A model generated the notes under the pieces. The model was not told the origin of the DNA and made no database searches. It saw only the letters and a program-made list of their open reading frames with translations. A stretch of 64,000 bases of DNA. Source: Nostoc sp. JL34. Its GTDB lineage: Bacteria > Cyanobacteriota > Cyanobacteriia > Cyanobacteriales > Nostocaceae. Both the position numbers and the translations under genes were made by a program. Shown here in pieces: positions 54,068 through 62,662 of this stretch (position 1 is its first letter; each line of letters starts with the position of its first letter). The DNA lies in contig NZ_JABXKQ010000116.1 in NCBI RefSeq assembly GCF_017114945.1, forward strand, positions 1-64,000. Reading direction: 5' to 3'.

Positions 54068-54895
54068 TTACACTTTAGAACGGTCAGTCAAAATCTCATA
54101 ACCAGTCTCTGTCACCAATACTGTATGCTCAAACTGAGCCGACAAAGAATTATCCATAGTGACTGCTGTCCAACGGTCAGATAATGTTCGGGTGTGTCTA
54201 GAACCTGCATTTAAAATTGGCTCAATTGCCAGCGTCATCCCCGCACGGAGTTTAACATTTGGCATCTCACGGGTACGGTAGTTGAATACTGAAGGTTCTT
54301 CATGCAGATTACGACCGACGCCGTGTCCAGTGAACTCTTCGACTATACTAAAGCCGTTAGCTTTCACATGGTCTTCAATTGCTCCAGCTAAGTCAAGCAG
54401 GTATACACCAGCCTTTACTTGTTCAATGCCCTTATATAACGCTTCTTCTGCTACGCGAATTAATTTAGCAGCTTCTGGCGTCACTTCACCGACAGCAATT
54501 GAAATGCAAGAATCACCATGAAAGCCTTGGTAATAAGCGCCCGTATCTACTTTTAATACATCCCCGACGCGGATCACTTTCTTGGGACTAGGAATGCCAT
54601 GTACTGCTTCATTGTTAATGCTGGAGCAGATAGAACCTGGAAAACCGTGATATCCTTTAAAACTCGGTGTTGCACCCATTTCGCGGATACGTTTTTCTGC
54701 ATAAGCATCCAAATCAGCCGTAGTCATTCCTGGCTTGACTAACTCAGAAATTTCTTTTAGGACAGTTGCCACAATTGTCGCTGATTGCCGCATGATTTCA
54801 ATTTCACGTGGCGATTTAATTTCAATTCCTCGGCGCTGTTTTTTCGCAGTTGTAGGCTGAGTTGTTTGAGAAAGTAAGTTACTGAAAATGTTCAT
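54068..54895 (-). CDS. map: Methionine aminopeptidase, type I
   Basis: Removes the initiator Met from nascent proteins; a two-metal enzyme. 275 residues including an N-terminal extension of about 25 residues ([20 protein letters not shown]). Metal ligands are recognisable: Asp in [16 protein letters not shown] (two Asp), His in [15 protein letters not shown], Glu in LAIEPILN and Glu in [10 protein letters not shown]. Cyanobacteria often carry several map copies; this is a typical full-length form. Confidence 0.97.
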   Translation of the reverse strand: MNIFSNLLSQTTQPTTAKKQRRGIEIKSPREIEIMRQSATIVATVLKEISELVKPGMTTADLDAYAEKRIREMGATPSFKGYHGFPGSICSSINNEAVHGIPSPKKVIRVGDVLKVDTGAYYQGFHGDSCISIAVGEVTPEAAKLIRVAEEALYKGIEQVKAGVYLLDLAGAIEDHVKANGFSIVEEFTGHGVGRNLHEEPSVFNYRTREMPNVKLRAGMTLAIEPILNAGSRHTRTLSDRWTAVTMDNSLSAQFEHTVLVTETGYEILTDRSKV

Positions 54896-55175
54896 AGGAA
54901 ATTAATAATTACTGGTGGCTCTGCCGCTGAAGTATCAATGCTTTCTCTAGATTACTTGAGAAATAATATCTATAATTTAAGTTATTTTAATCCCTGATAG
55001 GGATTCTTCCAGTTTAGCCGCTAACGTATATAGAATAACACATTCACAGACTCCTAATGTGTTGGACTTGAATCAAAACCGCGATAACTTCTTTTTGGCT
55101 GCACAGTATGAAACTTGGTTCAATTAAAGATAATTGAAACATTAAATGGCTGCCAAATACTGAGTCGAACAATTT

Positions 55176-55706
55176 TTAACTCTTGATGGCAATCTCTCCA
55201 GTCATACCTGCTTCCGTATGTCCCGGTATTGAACAACGTAAGCCATAAATGCCAGATTTCAGGGGCACAAATACCCATTCGGCCTCAGCACTAGGCTTGA
55301 GTTCTAGTTCGTGAATGGCTCCTTTGATTTCTACTTTGCCTGCTTGAACTTTTTGTGTCCAGATGCCATCAGCAAAATCTTTAGCAGTAAAATAGTGCTT
55401 CAGTTGGCTGGGATTGGTAAGCCGTAGTTGATAGCGTTTGCCAGCCAGGAATTCCAAATGATTTGGTTCAAACTTGAGTTCGTTAGCCGAATTACCCAAG
55501 CTAACTGTAATTTCTGTAGCTGGTTGCTTAAGCAAATCGCCAGACAAATTCGCCGCTATTGCTGGAGTAGCAACGATGAAATTTAGACTCAAGAGCAATG
55601 TTAATATCACGTAGTTACGCCGTAATATTTGCAGCCAAGTACAAGTAATGGTGAGGAAAGTAAGATATGTAATTACAATTTGGTATAAGTGGTTGTAAGT
55701 TTTCAT
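55176..55706 (-). CDS. Cupredoxin-domain exported copper protein
   Basis: A 176-residue exported or membrane-anchored protein with a type 1 copper site: His104 in LKHYFTAKDF, Cys158, His163 and Met168 in LRCSIPGHTEAGM. Two hydrophobic segments precede the domain, and a signal cleavage near AIAAN is possible. It belongs to the broad plastocyanin/azurin fold but is not plastocyanin itself; the redox partner is unknown. Located between map and the M16 peptidase on the same strand, with spacers over 100 bp. Confidence 0.87.
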   Translation of the reverse strand: MKTYNHLYQIVITYLTFLTITCTWLQILRRNYVILTLLLSLNFIVATPAIAANLSGDLLKQPATEITVSLGNSANELKFEPNHLEFLAGKRYQLRLTNPSQLKHYFTAKDFADGIWTQKVQAGKVEIKGAIHELELKPSAEAEWVFVPLKSGIYGLRCSIPGHTEAGMTGEIAIKS

Positions 55707-55809
55707 CGGTAGTTCTCAAAAGGCAATGCTGATGAGTAGGAACAATTAATAGGTAGCAGGAAAAAGCACTTTACCCATTCTTTATATTATCCATGCCCAG
55801 TGCCCATCT

Positions 55810-58698
55810 CTACCTAATACTTTTCTCTGCTAACACAGATGGCCCAGCAGTGACGACCACAATTTTATCTGGGTGGAGTAACTCACGAGCCGCTTGATTA
55901 ACTTGGTCAAGAGTGACTTTCTGGATTTTATCAGTGAAGAAGTGCAATTCTCCTTTATCTAGTCCATAGACCTCATTCATCAGAATTCTATCTGTTAATT
56001 CTTCTGGGTTTGCCAGAGAAACGTTGTAGTTGCTGATGAGGGTGCGTTTAGCTGTTTCTACTTCCAGTGCGGTGACGCCTTGTTGATGGATTTGCTGTAG
56101 AATTTGGCGGGTACTAGCGATCGCTTTACTGCTATCTTCAGGACTAGTTTGCATTTCTATCAAAAATGTGCCTGCATTCTTCCCGGCTTGGAAGGAGCTA
56201 TAAATTCCATAACTCAAACCTTGGCGATCGCGCACTTCTGCACCCAGTCTACTAGATAAGGTATCGCCTCCCAATATCTGGTTTAATACTAAGGCTGCCT
56301 GAAATCGAGGATCGTAACGGTTAATGCCTGTATAACCCATATAAGTTACAGCCTGGGCTTTATCTGGTAAAACCGGGTTGACACTGACAATTTTCTCCGG
56401 CATTGCCACTGGGGGATATTTTAATGTGGGTGCTTGGCCGCTAACTTCCCAATCACCAAACTTATTTTTAATCAGCGATCGCACTTTGTCTAGATCAAAA
56501 TCTCCCACTAGGGCTAGCACTGTTGTATCTGGACGATAATGTTTCGCTTTGAAATCAATCACATCCTGGCGCTGAATCTGCTGTAAACTCTCCTCTGTGG
56601 GAAAAGTATGTAAGGGATGTTTTTTCGGGTAAATTGACTGAACAAATACTCTTCTGGCTACTTCTGATGGCTCATCTAATTCCTGTTGCAAATCAGTTAA
56701 ATTTTGTTGGCGATGTAGTTCCAACTCTTTGACTGGAAAGTTACTATTTTTCACCACATCTGCCAATATCTCTAAGAGTATCGGCAAGTCCTCTGCTAAA
56801 CTATCGCCCTCAATATGCACACCTTCGCGGTAGCTTTGAAAGTCTAAACTCGCCCCTCGTTCTGCCAAGACTTTGGCAATAGTTAAGACATCCTTGCTAT
56901 TAGTGCCATTGAGCAAATTATCTGCCACAAAAGCTGCTAATCCAGCTTGATTATCTGGATCAAATTCCGTCCCAGCTTGAATGTGTCCGCTCAGGGTAAC
57001 GGTGGGAGTACTCCGATCTGGCAACAGTAATATCCGCAGTCCGTTGGTAAATTTAAATTCATCTGGTAAGACTTGGGCAATCGCATCTGTAGCCAAATCC
57101 ACAGGCGGTAAGTACTTCATCACCTCAGAAAAAAGTACAGGTGCGCCAGGAGAAAAATTTTCTGTAGTTTGGGTTAAGTCTGGTTTGTCAGCAACTTCTG
57201 TTATCCGCTTCTGGGTTGGTTCAAAAAAGCCTACTGTCCGCGCTTCTTTTGTCAGGTATTTGTTAATCACAGCAACAACATCAGTCGGCTTCACCAGACG
57301 AACAGCTGCTAAATAGCGGTCTGTGTAGCGATAATCACCAACAGTTGTCTCATCAGTGCCCAATCGCATTGCTTGAGAGGTAATATCACGGTTACTCAAA
57401 ATTACATCTGCTGTTAATTGAGTTTTGGCTCGTTCAACTTCCTCAGATGTCATACCTTTTTCTGCTACATTAGCGATCGCACTACTCAACATTGAGTCAA
57501 TTTTTTTCAAATCTTGTTTAGCTCCAGCCGTCACTAACACCTCATACCAGCCAGATTCTCGCAAGCTGGTGACGGATGCTGTAACTTCACTAGCTAAACC
57601 TGATTCCACCAATGCCTGATAAAGCCTAGAATTCCGTCCTTCAGTCAAGATGTAATCCATCACATCCAACGCCGGGACATCCGGTTGATTTGCATCCGGT
57701 AACGGATACACAACTTGTAACAGCCGTCCTGCTCCCGGTTCCCGCAATACTATAGGAGTGCTGAGTGATGTTAGCGTTAGCGGGGCGTTTAGCCCGTGCT
57801 GAGTGCTGAGTGATGGAGATGAGGGAGAAATAACTCCTGCCTCCTGCCTCGTGCCCCCTGCTCCCTGCCCCCTGCCCCCTGCCTCCTGCCTGGGTAATTT
57901 GCCAAATACTTCTTTAATTGTTTCGAGAGTATTTGCTGTTTGAAAATCTCCAACAATCACTAAGACAGCATTATCGGGACTGTAAAAATTGCGGTAATAT
58001 TTTTCTACCTGCTCAACTTCAAATTTCTCGACATCAGCTTTGGTGCCACCTACAGGCAACCCATAAGCATGATTGGGAAACACCGCTTGCATGACGGCGC
58101 GGTTGAGGCGATATTCTGGACTATTTTCGTAACCCTGCAACTCGGAAATTACTACCCGCTTTTCACTCGCTAATTGCTCTGGTTCAATCTGGGAATTTCG
58201 CATTCTGTCTGCTTCCAGCACCAAGAGCGCTTTCAGCTTGTTTCGTTCCACAGTACCGTAATATGCAGTTTGGTCATAGCTGGTGAAAGCATTAGAATCA
58301 CTACCTAAAGCACTAAACAAACGTCCAAATTGAATCGGACGATTTCGAGTGCCTTTAAACATCATGTGTTCCAATTGGTGAGCAATGCCATTCACGCCCG
58401 GTTCTTCGTTGCGTGAGCCAACCTTGTACCACACCTGCACCGTCACCACTGGCGCAGTATGCACTTCCTTTGTCAGGACAGTTAGACCATTCTCCAGCAC
58501 TGTCTTGCGGACATTTTCTGTCAGTGTTGAGGGCATTATTCTTTTTGCTAGCAAGGTTGACTGATATTTTTCTTTGTTAGATATAACTGGATGTTGGCTA
58601 TGAGCGGGTCGATCGCTCAACAAAAAAACGGCTACTAGCCATAAACTTAAAAGTAATAAGGGCAAGGGATATTTATAAAATTTGGAAAATCCATACAT
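55810..58698 (-). CDS. M16-family zinc metallopeptidase (two-domain)
   Basis: A 962-residue exported peptidase of the pitrilysin/insulinase-like M16 family, in which both halves are on one chain. An N-terminal hydrophobic segment (about 10-28) is a signal or anchor. The active domain has the inverted zinc motif H107-Q-L-E-H111 and the downstream Glu in VVISELQGYENSPEYR. The second half (from about 545) is the inactive M16 partner domain. Residues about 269-310 are an insertion rich in Arg, Gln, Gly, Ser and Thr encoded by repeat DNA, lying between IKEVFGKLP and IVLREPGAGRLL. The peptidase core on both sides looks intact. Confidence 0.92.
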   Translation of the reverse strand: MYGFSKFYKYPLPLLLLSLWLVAVFLLSDRPAHSQHPVISNKEKYQSTLLAKRIMPSTLTENVRKTVLENGLTVLTKEVHTAPVVTVQVWYKVGSRNEEPGVNGIAHQLEHMMFKGTRNRPIQFGRLFSALGSDSNAFTSYDQTAYYGTVERNKLKALLVLEADRMRNSQIEPEQLASEKRVVISELQGYENSPEYRLNRAVMQAVFPNHAYGLPVGGTKADVEKFEVEQVEKYYRNFYSPDNAVLVIVGDFQTANTLETIKEVFGKLPRQEAGGRGQGAGGTRQEAGVISPSSPSLSTQHGLNAPLTLTSLSTPIVLREPGAGRLLQVVYPLPDANQPDVPALDVMDYILTEGRNSRLYQALVESGLASEVTASVTSLRESGWYEVLVTAGAKQDLKKIDSMLSSAIANVAEKGMTSEEVERAKTQLTADVILSNRDITSQAMRLGTDETTVGDYRYTDRYLAAVRLVKPTDVVAVINKYLTKEARTVGFFEPTQKRITEVADKPDLTQTTENFSPGAPVLFSEVMKYLPPVDLATDAIAQVLPDEFKFTNGLRILLLPDRSTPTVTLSGHIQAGTEFDPDNQAGLAAFVADNLLNGTNSKDVLTIAKVLAERGASLDFQSYREGVHIEGDSLAEDLPILLEILADVVKNSNFPVKELELHRQQNLTDLQQELDEPSEVARRVFVQSIYPKKHPLHTFPTEESLQQIQRQDVIDFKAKHYRPDTTVLALVGDFDLDKVRSLIKNKFGDWEVSGQAPTLKYPPVAMPEKIVSVNPVLPDKAQAVTYMGYTGINRYDPRFQAALVLNQILGGDTLSSRLGAEVRDRQGLSYGIYSSFQAGKNAGTFLIEMQTSPEDSSKAIASTRQILQQIHQQGVTALEVETAKRTLISNYNVSLANPEELTDRILMNEVYGLDKGELHFFTDKIQKVTLDQVNQAARELLHPDKIVVVTAGPSVLAEKSIR
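57770..57894. repeat. Repeat DNA inserted in frame within the M16 peptidase gene
   Basis: Two repeat types lie side by side. The first is a CCCCTGC/CTCCTGC heptamer tract (57834-57895), like that at 1358-1426. The second contains AGTGCTGAGTGATG twice (about 57770 and 57804) around TAGCGTTAGCGGGGCGTTTA, a string typical of interspersed repeats in Nostoc-type genomes. The whole stretch keeps the reading frame and adds about 40 residues to a domain-surface loop. Confidence 0.75.
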
Positions 58699-58840
58699 GT
58701 ATTTAGTAGATATATCTGTAAATTAAGTTACATAGTTATTTGGGTGAGTGACTACAGTTTAATTTGGCAAAAAAATCTGTTACTTCGGTAACAATGCAGA
58801 AAAACAATATATTAGCAACAAAGGTAATAAAAAAGCTAAA

Positions 58841-59284
58841 TTACGGGAGTTTTGCTAAAACCCGAATGAATTCCAGAGGTAAGCCATCGGTATCGGCGAT
58901 GAAAGCTACTTCGTAAATGCGATCGCCTATTTGCTGTTGTGTCGGTTCTAAAAGCACTTTCAACGGTTGTAATCCTTCAGGTTGACTCTCAGCAGTCAGT
59001 AATACACGTTCTTGTAAACTTGTCAACCAGATAGGTAAATCTGGTGTAATCTCAGTTAAATCGAAGGAGAGATGATAATACCCTACATAATGCTCATCAG
59101 CAAACGCATCTGGGGCTGGTTTTGGTTCGGGAATTTGGATCAGTTCAATTCTGCCGCCCAATCCTTCCATCCAGCAAGCTAAGGTGTAGCCTGTGGTAAA
59201 GCGTTCCGAAATTGTAAACCCTAAAAGTTCGTAGAAAGCGATCGCTCGATGAATATTCGCAGTCCGAATAGAGGCGTGGTGCAT
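58841..59284 (-). CDS. VOC-family (glyoxalase/dioxygenase-like) protein
   Basis: A 147-residue protein of the vicinal oxygen chelate fold, from the ATG at 59284 (AAAGGA upstream; eight more codons exist to 59308 but belong to a repeat-like spacer). N-terminal HHASIRTANIHRAIAFYELL and the C-terminal DTDGLPLEFIRVL are the two metal-ligand ends (His and Glu). Similar to lactoylglutathione lyase-like proteins, but the substrate is unknown. It lies just downstream of the TIGR02652-like gene on the same strand. Confidence 0.88.
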   Translation of the reverse strand: MHHASIRTANIHRAIAFYELLGFTISERFTTGYTLACWMEGLGGRIELIQIPEPKPAPDAFADEHYVGYYHLSFDLTEITPDLPIWLTSLQERVLLTAESQPEGLQPLKVLLEPTQQQIGDRIYEVAFIADTDGLPLEFIRVLAKLP

Positions 59285-59322
59285 AATTTGTCCTTTGTCA
59301 GTTGTCATTAGTCATTTGTCAA

Positions 59323-59350
59323 ATGACCAATGACCAATGACCAATGACCA
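59323..59350. repeat. AATGACC heptamer tract
   Basis: About four copies of AATGACC between the VOC and TIGR02652-like genes, next to a small inverted repeat GTCATTT/AAATGAC; STRR type. Confidence 0.8.
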
Positions 59351-59863
59351 TTACTCAAACAACCTGAAATAAGGGTAGCGTACAGGGACACCAGGCTCTT
59401 TTTCCAAGTCAAAATTAATCACTTCCCAACAGGCATCATCTGAAGTATCGGGGCTAAACTCCACGGGTAAGCCGTACAAACGCGCAGCAGTAGCTTCTGG
59501 TTGTCCAGAACGCCAAGGCGTGCTGCGTTCTAAATAGCCACTCATCAATTCCTGATAGCGTCGAGCAATAATCACTCGTGTTGCTCGAAAGCCTTGGGTA
59601 TAGAGCTTATCTAATGCTTCGTGAATTTCAAAGCGAATACCATCAGGATGAGTATGTTGTCTATACCATTCATTATTCCATCTCCGCCAATGACGCCCCG
59701 ATTGCAAATGGATTAACTCTCCATTTTTAGGATTAGCTTCAAACGCGCCATGACGAGAACACAAATAGGTATCTGTTAGTGTCAACGCCGGAATAGTCTG
59801 GCGACAATGGGGACACTGTATTTCCGGCCCAAACATCGGGTACTGCAAACCTGGATTCATCAT
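59351..59863 (-). CDS. TIGR02652-like conserved cyanobacterial protein
   Basis: A 170-residue protein of unknown function that I recognise as the cyanobacterial TIGR02652 type. It has a small Cys cluster at the N-terminus (IQCPHCRQTIPAL, then TYLCSRHG), which could bind zinc, followed by Trp/Arg-rich HWRRWNNEWYRQHTHPDGIR and a conserved C-terminal WEVINFDLEKEPG. Function is not known. Confidence 0.75.
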   Translation of the reverse strand: MMNPGLQYPMFGPEIQCPHCRQTIPALTLTDTYLCSRHGAFEANPKNGELIHLQSGRHWRRWNNEWYRQHTHPDGIRFEIHEALDKLYTQGFRATRVIIARRYQELMSGYLERSTPWRSGQPEATAARLYGLPVEFSPDTSDDACWEVINFDLEKEPGVPVRYPYFRLFE

Positions 59864-60102
59864 GAAGTGCGTACAAACATAATTTTGTCTTCACCAGCAC
59901 TAGTGGGTTGGATTATACACTTCGGCTCAACCACTTTGGGTTACTTGCTCACTGCTGCATAGACACGGTGTTGCAGCAGGAACATTGTTCACTAGTGTTT
60001 TCCTCAGCGTAGAGGCTTGACGCTGTGATATCCTGGTTGTGCAACCAGCCTCAAAGGTTGGAGTTTCTCCAGTATTCCTGGGTACCATATTAATATTCTA
60101 TC

Positions 60103-60630
60103 GTGTCTACCGCTTCTTACTGGACATCTCCTGATTTTTCTCAAGCTGCCTTCATTGCAGCCAATGCTGTTGTTATGGGTTCGGTAAATATAGCAGCAGG
60201 AGTGAGCATTTGGTATGGGGCAGTGGTTCGGGGAGATGTAGAACGGATTGAAATTGGCGAATGCACCAATATTCAAGATGGTGCAATTCTACATGGTGAT
60301 GCTGGTTTTCCAACAATCTTAGAAGATCATGTTACCGTTGGGCATCGCGCTGTAGTACATTCTGCTTACATTGAGCGTGGAAGTTTGATTGGCATTGGCG
60401 CAGTGATTTTAGACGGAGTACGAGTAGGCGCTGGTAGCATTATTGGAGCTGGCGCAGTGGTAACTAAAAATGTACCGCCTTTGTCCCTAGTTGTTGGTAT
60501 TCCTGGTAAAGTGTTACGCCAAGTAACAGACGTTGAAGCCGCAGAACTGATTGAACACGCTAAACGTTACCAAAAATTAGCTTTAGTTCATGCTGGTAAA
60601 GGTACTGATATCGGCTTTAAGAAGTCTTAG
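60103..60630 (+). CDS. Gamma-carbonic anhydrase family protein
   Basis: A 175-residue left-handed beta-helix (hexapeptide repeat) protein, forming trimers with zinc bound between subunits. The three His ligands are visible: His64 in AILHGDAG, His81 in [10 protein letters not shown] and His86. The sequence is of the YrdA/PaaY type, short and without the RuBisCO-like domains of CcmM, so a carboxysome role is not implied. The start is a GTG at 60103. Confidence 0.9.
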   Translation: MSTASYWTSPDFSQAAFIAANAVVMGSVNIAAGVSIWYGAVVRGDVERIEIGECTNIQDGAILHGDAGFPTILEDHVTVGHRAVVHSAYIERGSLIGIGAVILDGVRVGAGSIIGAGAVVTKNVPPLSLVVGIPGKVLRQVTDVEAAELIEHAKRYQKLALVHAGKGTDIGFKKS

Positions 60631-60631
60631 G

Positions 60632-60717
60632 CAGTGGGGAGTGGAGAGTGGGGAGTGGGGAGATGAGGGAGAGAAAAGGGACAAGGGAGACAACTAAGCC
60701 CAGTGCCCAATGCCCCA
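60632..60717. repeat. GGGGAGT and CCCAATG heptamer tracts
   Basis: GTGGGGAGTGGAGAGTGGGG (about 60635-60654) and CCCAGTGCCCAATGCCCC (60699-60716) in the spacer before psbY; STRR type. Confidence 0.8.
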
Positions 60718-60830
60718 TAATTTAAACATTCTTTACATATCTAGTTGGAAAAATTGCCCACTTCAGCTAAAAATAAAAATGAGAGCAGTTGACAAAACTT
60801 TAATTTCTACATAAGAGAGGGGTTCTAGAT

Positions 60831-60956
60831 ATGGATATCGATTTCCGTATAGCGATCGTTTTAGCACCAGTTGCCATTGCTGCCAGCTGGGCAGTGTTTA
60901 ATATTGGCGCTGCGGCTTTAAGACAAATTCAAGGCTTTTTTGATCGGGAAGCCTAA
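60831..60956 (+). CDS. psbY: Photosystem II protein Y
   Basis: A 41-residue single-span thylakoid protein, a peripheral small subunit of photosystem II near cytochrome b559. The sequence begins [20 protein letters not shown] and ends with QGFFDREA; the [14 protein letters not shown] segment is diagnostic of PsbY. One hydrophobic helix spans about residues 7-25. The ribosome binding site is the AGAGAGGGG stretch upstream, and TTGACA (60789-60794) could be part of the promoter. A terminator follows directly. Confidence 0.95.
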   Translation: MDIDFRIAIVLAPVAIAASWAVFNIGAAALRQIQGFFDREA

Positions 60957-60981
60957 ATTAGGCTTAATATCATCATTCTTT

Positions 60982-61020
60982 AACCGACTGTTTCTCTTCA
61001 CAGAGGCAGTCGGTTTTGTT
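60982..61020 (+). terminator. Rho-independent terminator of psbY
   Basis: Arms AACCGACTG (60982-60990) and CAGTCGGTT (61007-61015) followed by TTTTGTT, 26 bp after the psbY stop. Confidence 0.85.
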
Positions 61021-61031
61021 CATATCGATTA

Positions 61032-62384
61032 ATGGGACATGGGGCATTAGGTTTAGTAATCTCCCTTGTCTTCTTGTCTCCCTCATCCCCCTCCCCTTCC
61101 TTGGATATCAATTCTGTAATACAACCTCTACAACGCTTTGGTGTCCATCTGGGACTCGATCGCATTGTCAATCTATTGGCAAATCTTGGCAATCCCCATC
61201 ACCAAGTCCCGGTAATTCATGTTGCTGGCACTAATGGTAAAGGTTCAGTCTGTGCTTATCTTTCCTCAGTACTCACTGAGGCTGGTTATCGTACAGGACG
61301 CTACACTTCGCCCCATTTAGTTGATTGGACGGAACGTATTTGTCTGAATGAACAGCCAATTTCCTCTGAGGAATTGAGTCAATTATTAGAAAAAGTCCAA
61401 GCGTTGATTTGCCCTGATGACGAATCAGCAACTCAGTTTGAAGTAATTACGGCGGCTGCTTGGTTATATTTTGCCCAGCAACAAGTTGATGTGGCTGTGG
61501 TAGAAGTCGGACTAGGAGGACGCTTGGATGCAACCAATGTCTGCTTAGAACCTTTGGTTACGCTCGTTACTTCCATTAGCCGAGAACACTGGCAGCAACT
61601 TGGCCCTACCATCGCTGATATTGCTAGAGAAAAAGCAGGTATTCTCAAACCTGGATGTGCTGTTGTGGTTGGGCCATTACCACCAGAGGCAGATAAAGTG
61701 GTGCGATCGCGTGCCTTAGAATTACAATGCCCACTTTTTACGCCTCAACCCGCCCGTCAAATCGCTAAAGGATGGGCAGAATATGAAACTATTCAAAATT
61801 CAAAATTAATTAAATATCCATTGCCGTTAGCGGGACAAATTCAGTTAACTAATTCAGCTTTGGCTTTAGCCGCTTTAGAAATTCTCCAGCAACAAGGTTG
61901 GCAAATTTCTGAAGAAGCCATAATTAATGGCATGGCTAAAACCCAATGGCCAGGGCGAATGCAATGGACTACTTGGAAAAACCATAAATTGTTACTTGAT
62001 GGCGCTCATAATACCGCCGCCGCCCAAGTTCTCCGCCAGTATATTGATAGCTTAGACACAGTTACTCGTAAGCCAGTCAATTGGGTTATAGGAATGTTTG
62101 CCGATAAGGATCATACTGATATTTTTACCGCCTTACTGCGACCAGGCGATCGCCTTTATTTAGTGCCAATACCAGTAGAATCTTGGCTAGGTAGAAGTTC
62201 TGCGGATCTAGACTACTTATCAAACCTAGCTTACAGCCTTTGTGCCAAATTAAGCGATCGCCAAATCCATCCAGATTTATTCACAGCACTAGAAGCCGCA
62301 ACCTCAACCACAGACGATTTAATCGTTGTATGTGGTTCCCTTTATCTAGTAGGCGATTTTTTACAAATGGGGAATAGGGAATAG
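61032..62384 (+). CDS. folC: Folylpolyglutamate/dihydrofolate synthase
   Basis: Adds glutamate to folates (and to dihydropteroate in bifunctional enzymes) using ATP. 450 residues from the ATG at 61032, or 427 from a TTG at 61101. The P-loop region VIHVAGTNGKGSVCAYLSSV and the signature VGLGGRLDATNV are clear, as is LLLDGAHNTAAAQVLR in the C-terminal domain. The first 23 residues are encoded by repeat-like DNA (CTCCCTTGTCTTCTTGTCTC) and do not resemble the family, so the TTG may be the true start. Confidence 0.95.
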   Translation: MGHGALGLVISLVFLSPSSPSPSLDINSVIQPLQRFGVHLGLDRIVNLLANLGNPHHQVPVIHVAGTNGKGSVCAYLSSVLTEAGYRTGRYTSPHLVDWTERICLNEQPISSEELSQLLEKVQALICPDDESATQFEVITAAAWLYFAQQQVDVAVVEVGLGGRLDATNVCLEPLVTLVTSISREHWQQLGPTIADIAREKAGILKPGCAVVVGPLPPEADKVVRSRALELQCPLFTPQPARQIAKGWAEYETIQNSKLIKYPLPLAGQIQLTNSALALAALEILQQQGWQISEEAIINGMAKTQWPGRMQWTTWKNHKLLLDGAHNTAAAQVLRQYIDSLDTVTRKPVNWVIGMFADKDHTDIFTALLRPGDRLYLVPIPVESWLGRSSADLDYLSNLAYSLCAKLSDRQIHPDLFTALEAATSTTDDLIVVCGSLYLVGDFLQMGNRE

Positions 62385-62390
62385 GGAATC

Positions 62391-62527
62391 TGATTTTTCA
62401 CGGTATCTGGAAAACCTCACTTCTAAATCTCTCTCCTAAAAGGAGAGAGACTTTGAATTTTCCCCCTTCCCTTGTAGGGAAGGGGGTTAGGTCAATCGTT
62501 AGCTTTTCCACATAACGTGAAAAGTCA
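62391..62527. mobile_element. MITE-like inverted-repeat element
   Basis: Terminal arms TGATTTTTCACG (62391-62402) and CGTGAAAAGTCA (62516-62527) match at 11 of 12 positions. The interior has CTCTCTCCTAAAAGGAGAGA and CCCCCTTCCCTTGTAGGGAA, the same core as the element at 48265-48418. Directly follows folC. Confidence 0.78.
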
Positions 62528-62548
62528 CATAGGGAATAGGAGGACTAC

Positions 62549-62625
62549 TATAGCGGTTCCCATTCAGATGCGGTAGGCATGCCGTGCCCCTACGGATGTA
62601 CCCCACGTAAACGAGAACCGCTATA
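62549..62625. mobile_element. 77-bp inverted-repeat element (TATAGCGGTTC ends)
   Basis: Perfect 11-base ends TATAGCGGTTC (62549-62559) and GAACCGCTATA (62615-62625) enclose CATGCCGTGCCCCTACGGAT. It is a short palindromic element of a type I recall as widespread in cyanobacterial genomes. It has no coding capacity. Confidence 0.78.
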
Positions 62626-62627
62626 AA

Positions 62628-62661
62628 CCCAATGCCCCATGCCCAATGCCCAATGCCCAAA
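62628..62661. repeat. CCCAATG heptamer tract
   Basis: Four to five CCCAATG/CCCCATG heptamers next to the end of the solute-binding protein gene; STRR type. Confidence 0.85.
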
Positions 62662-62662
62662 T

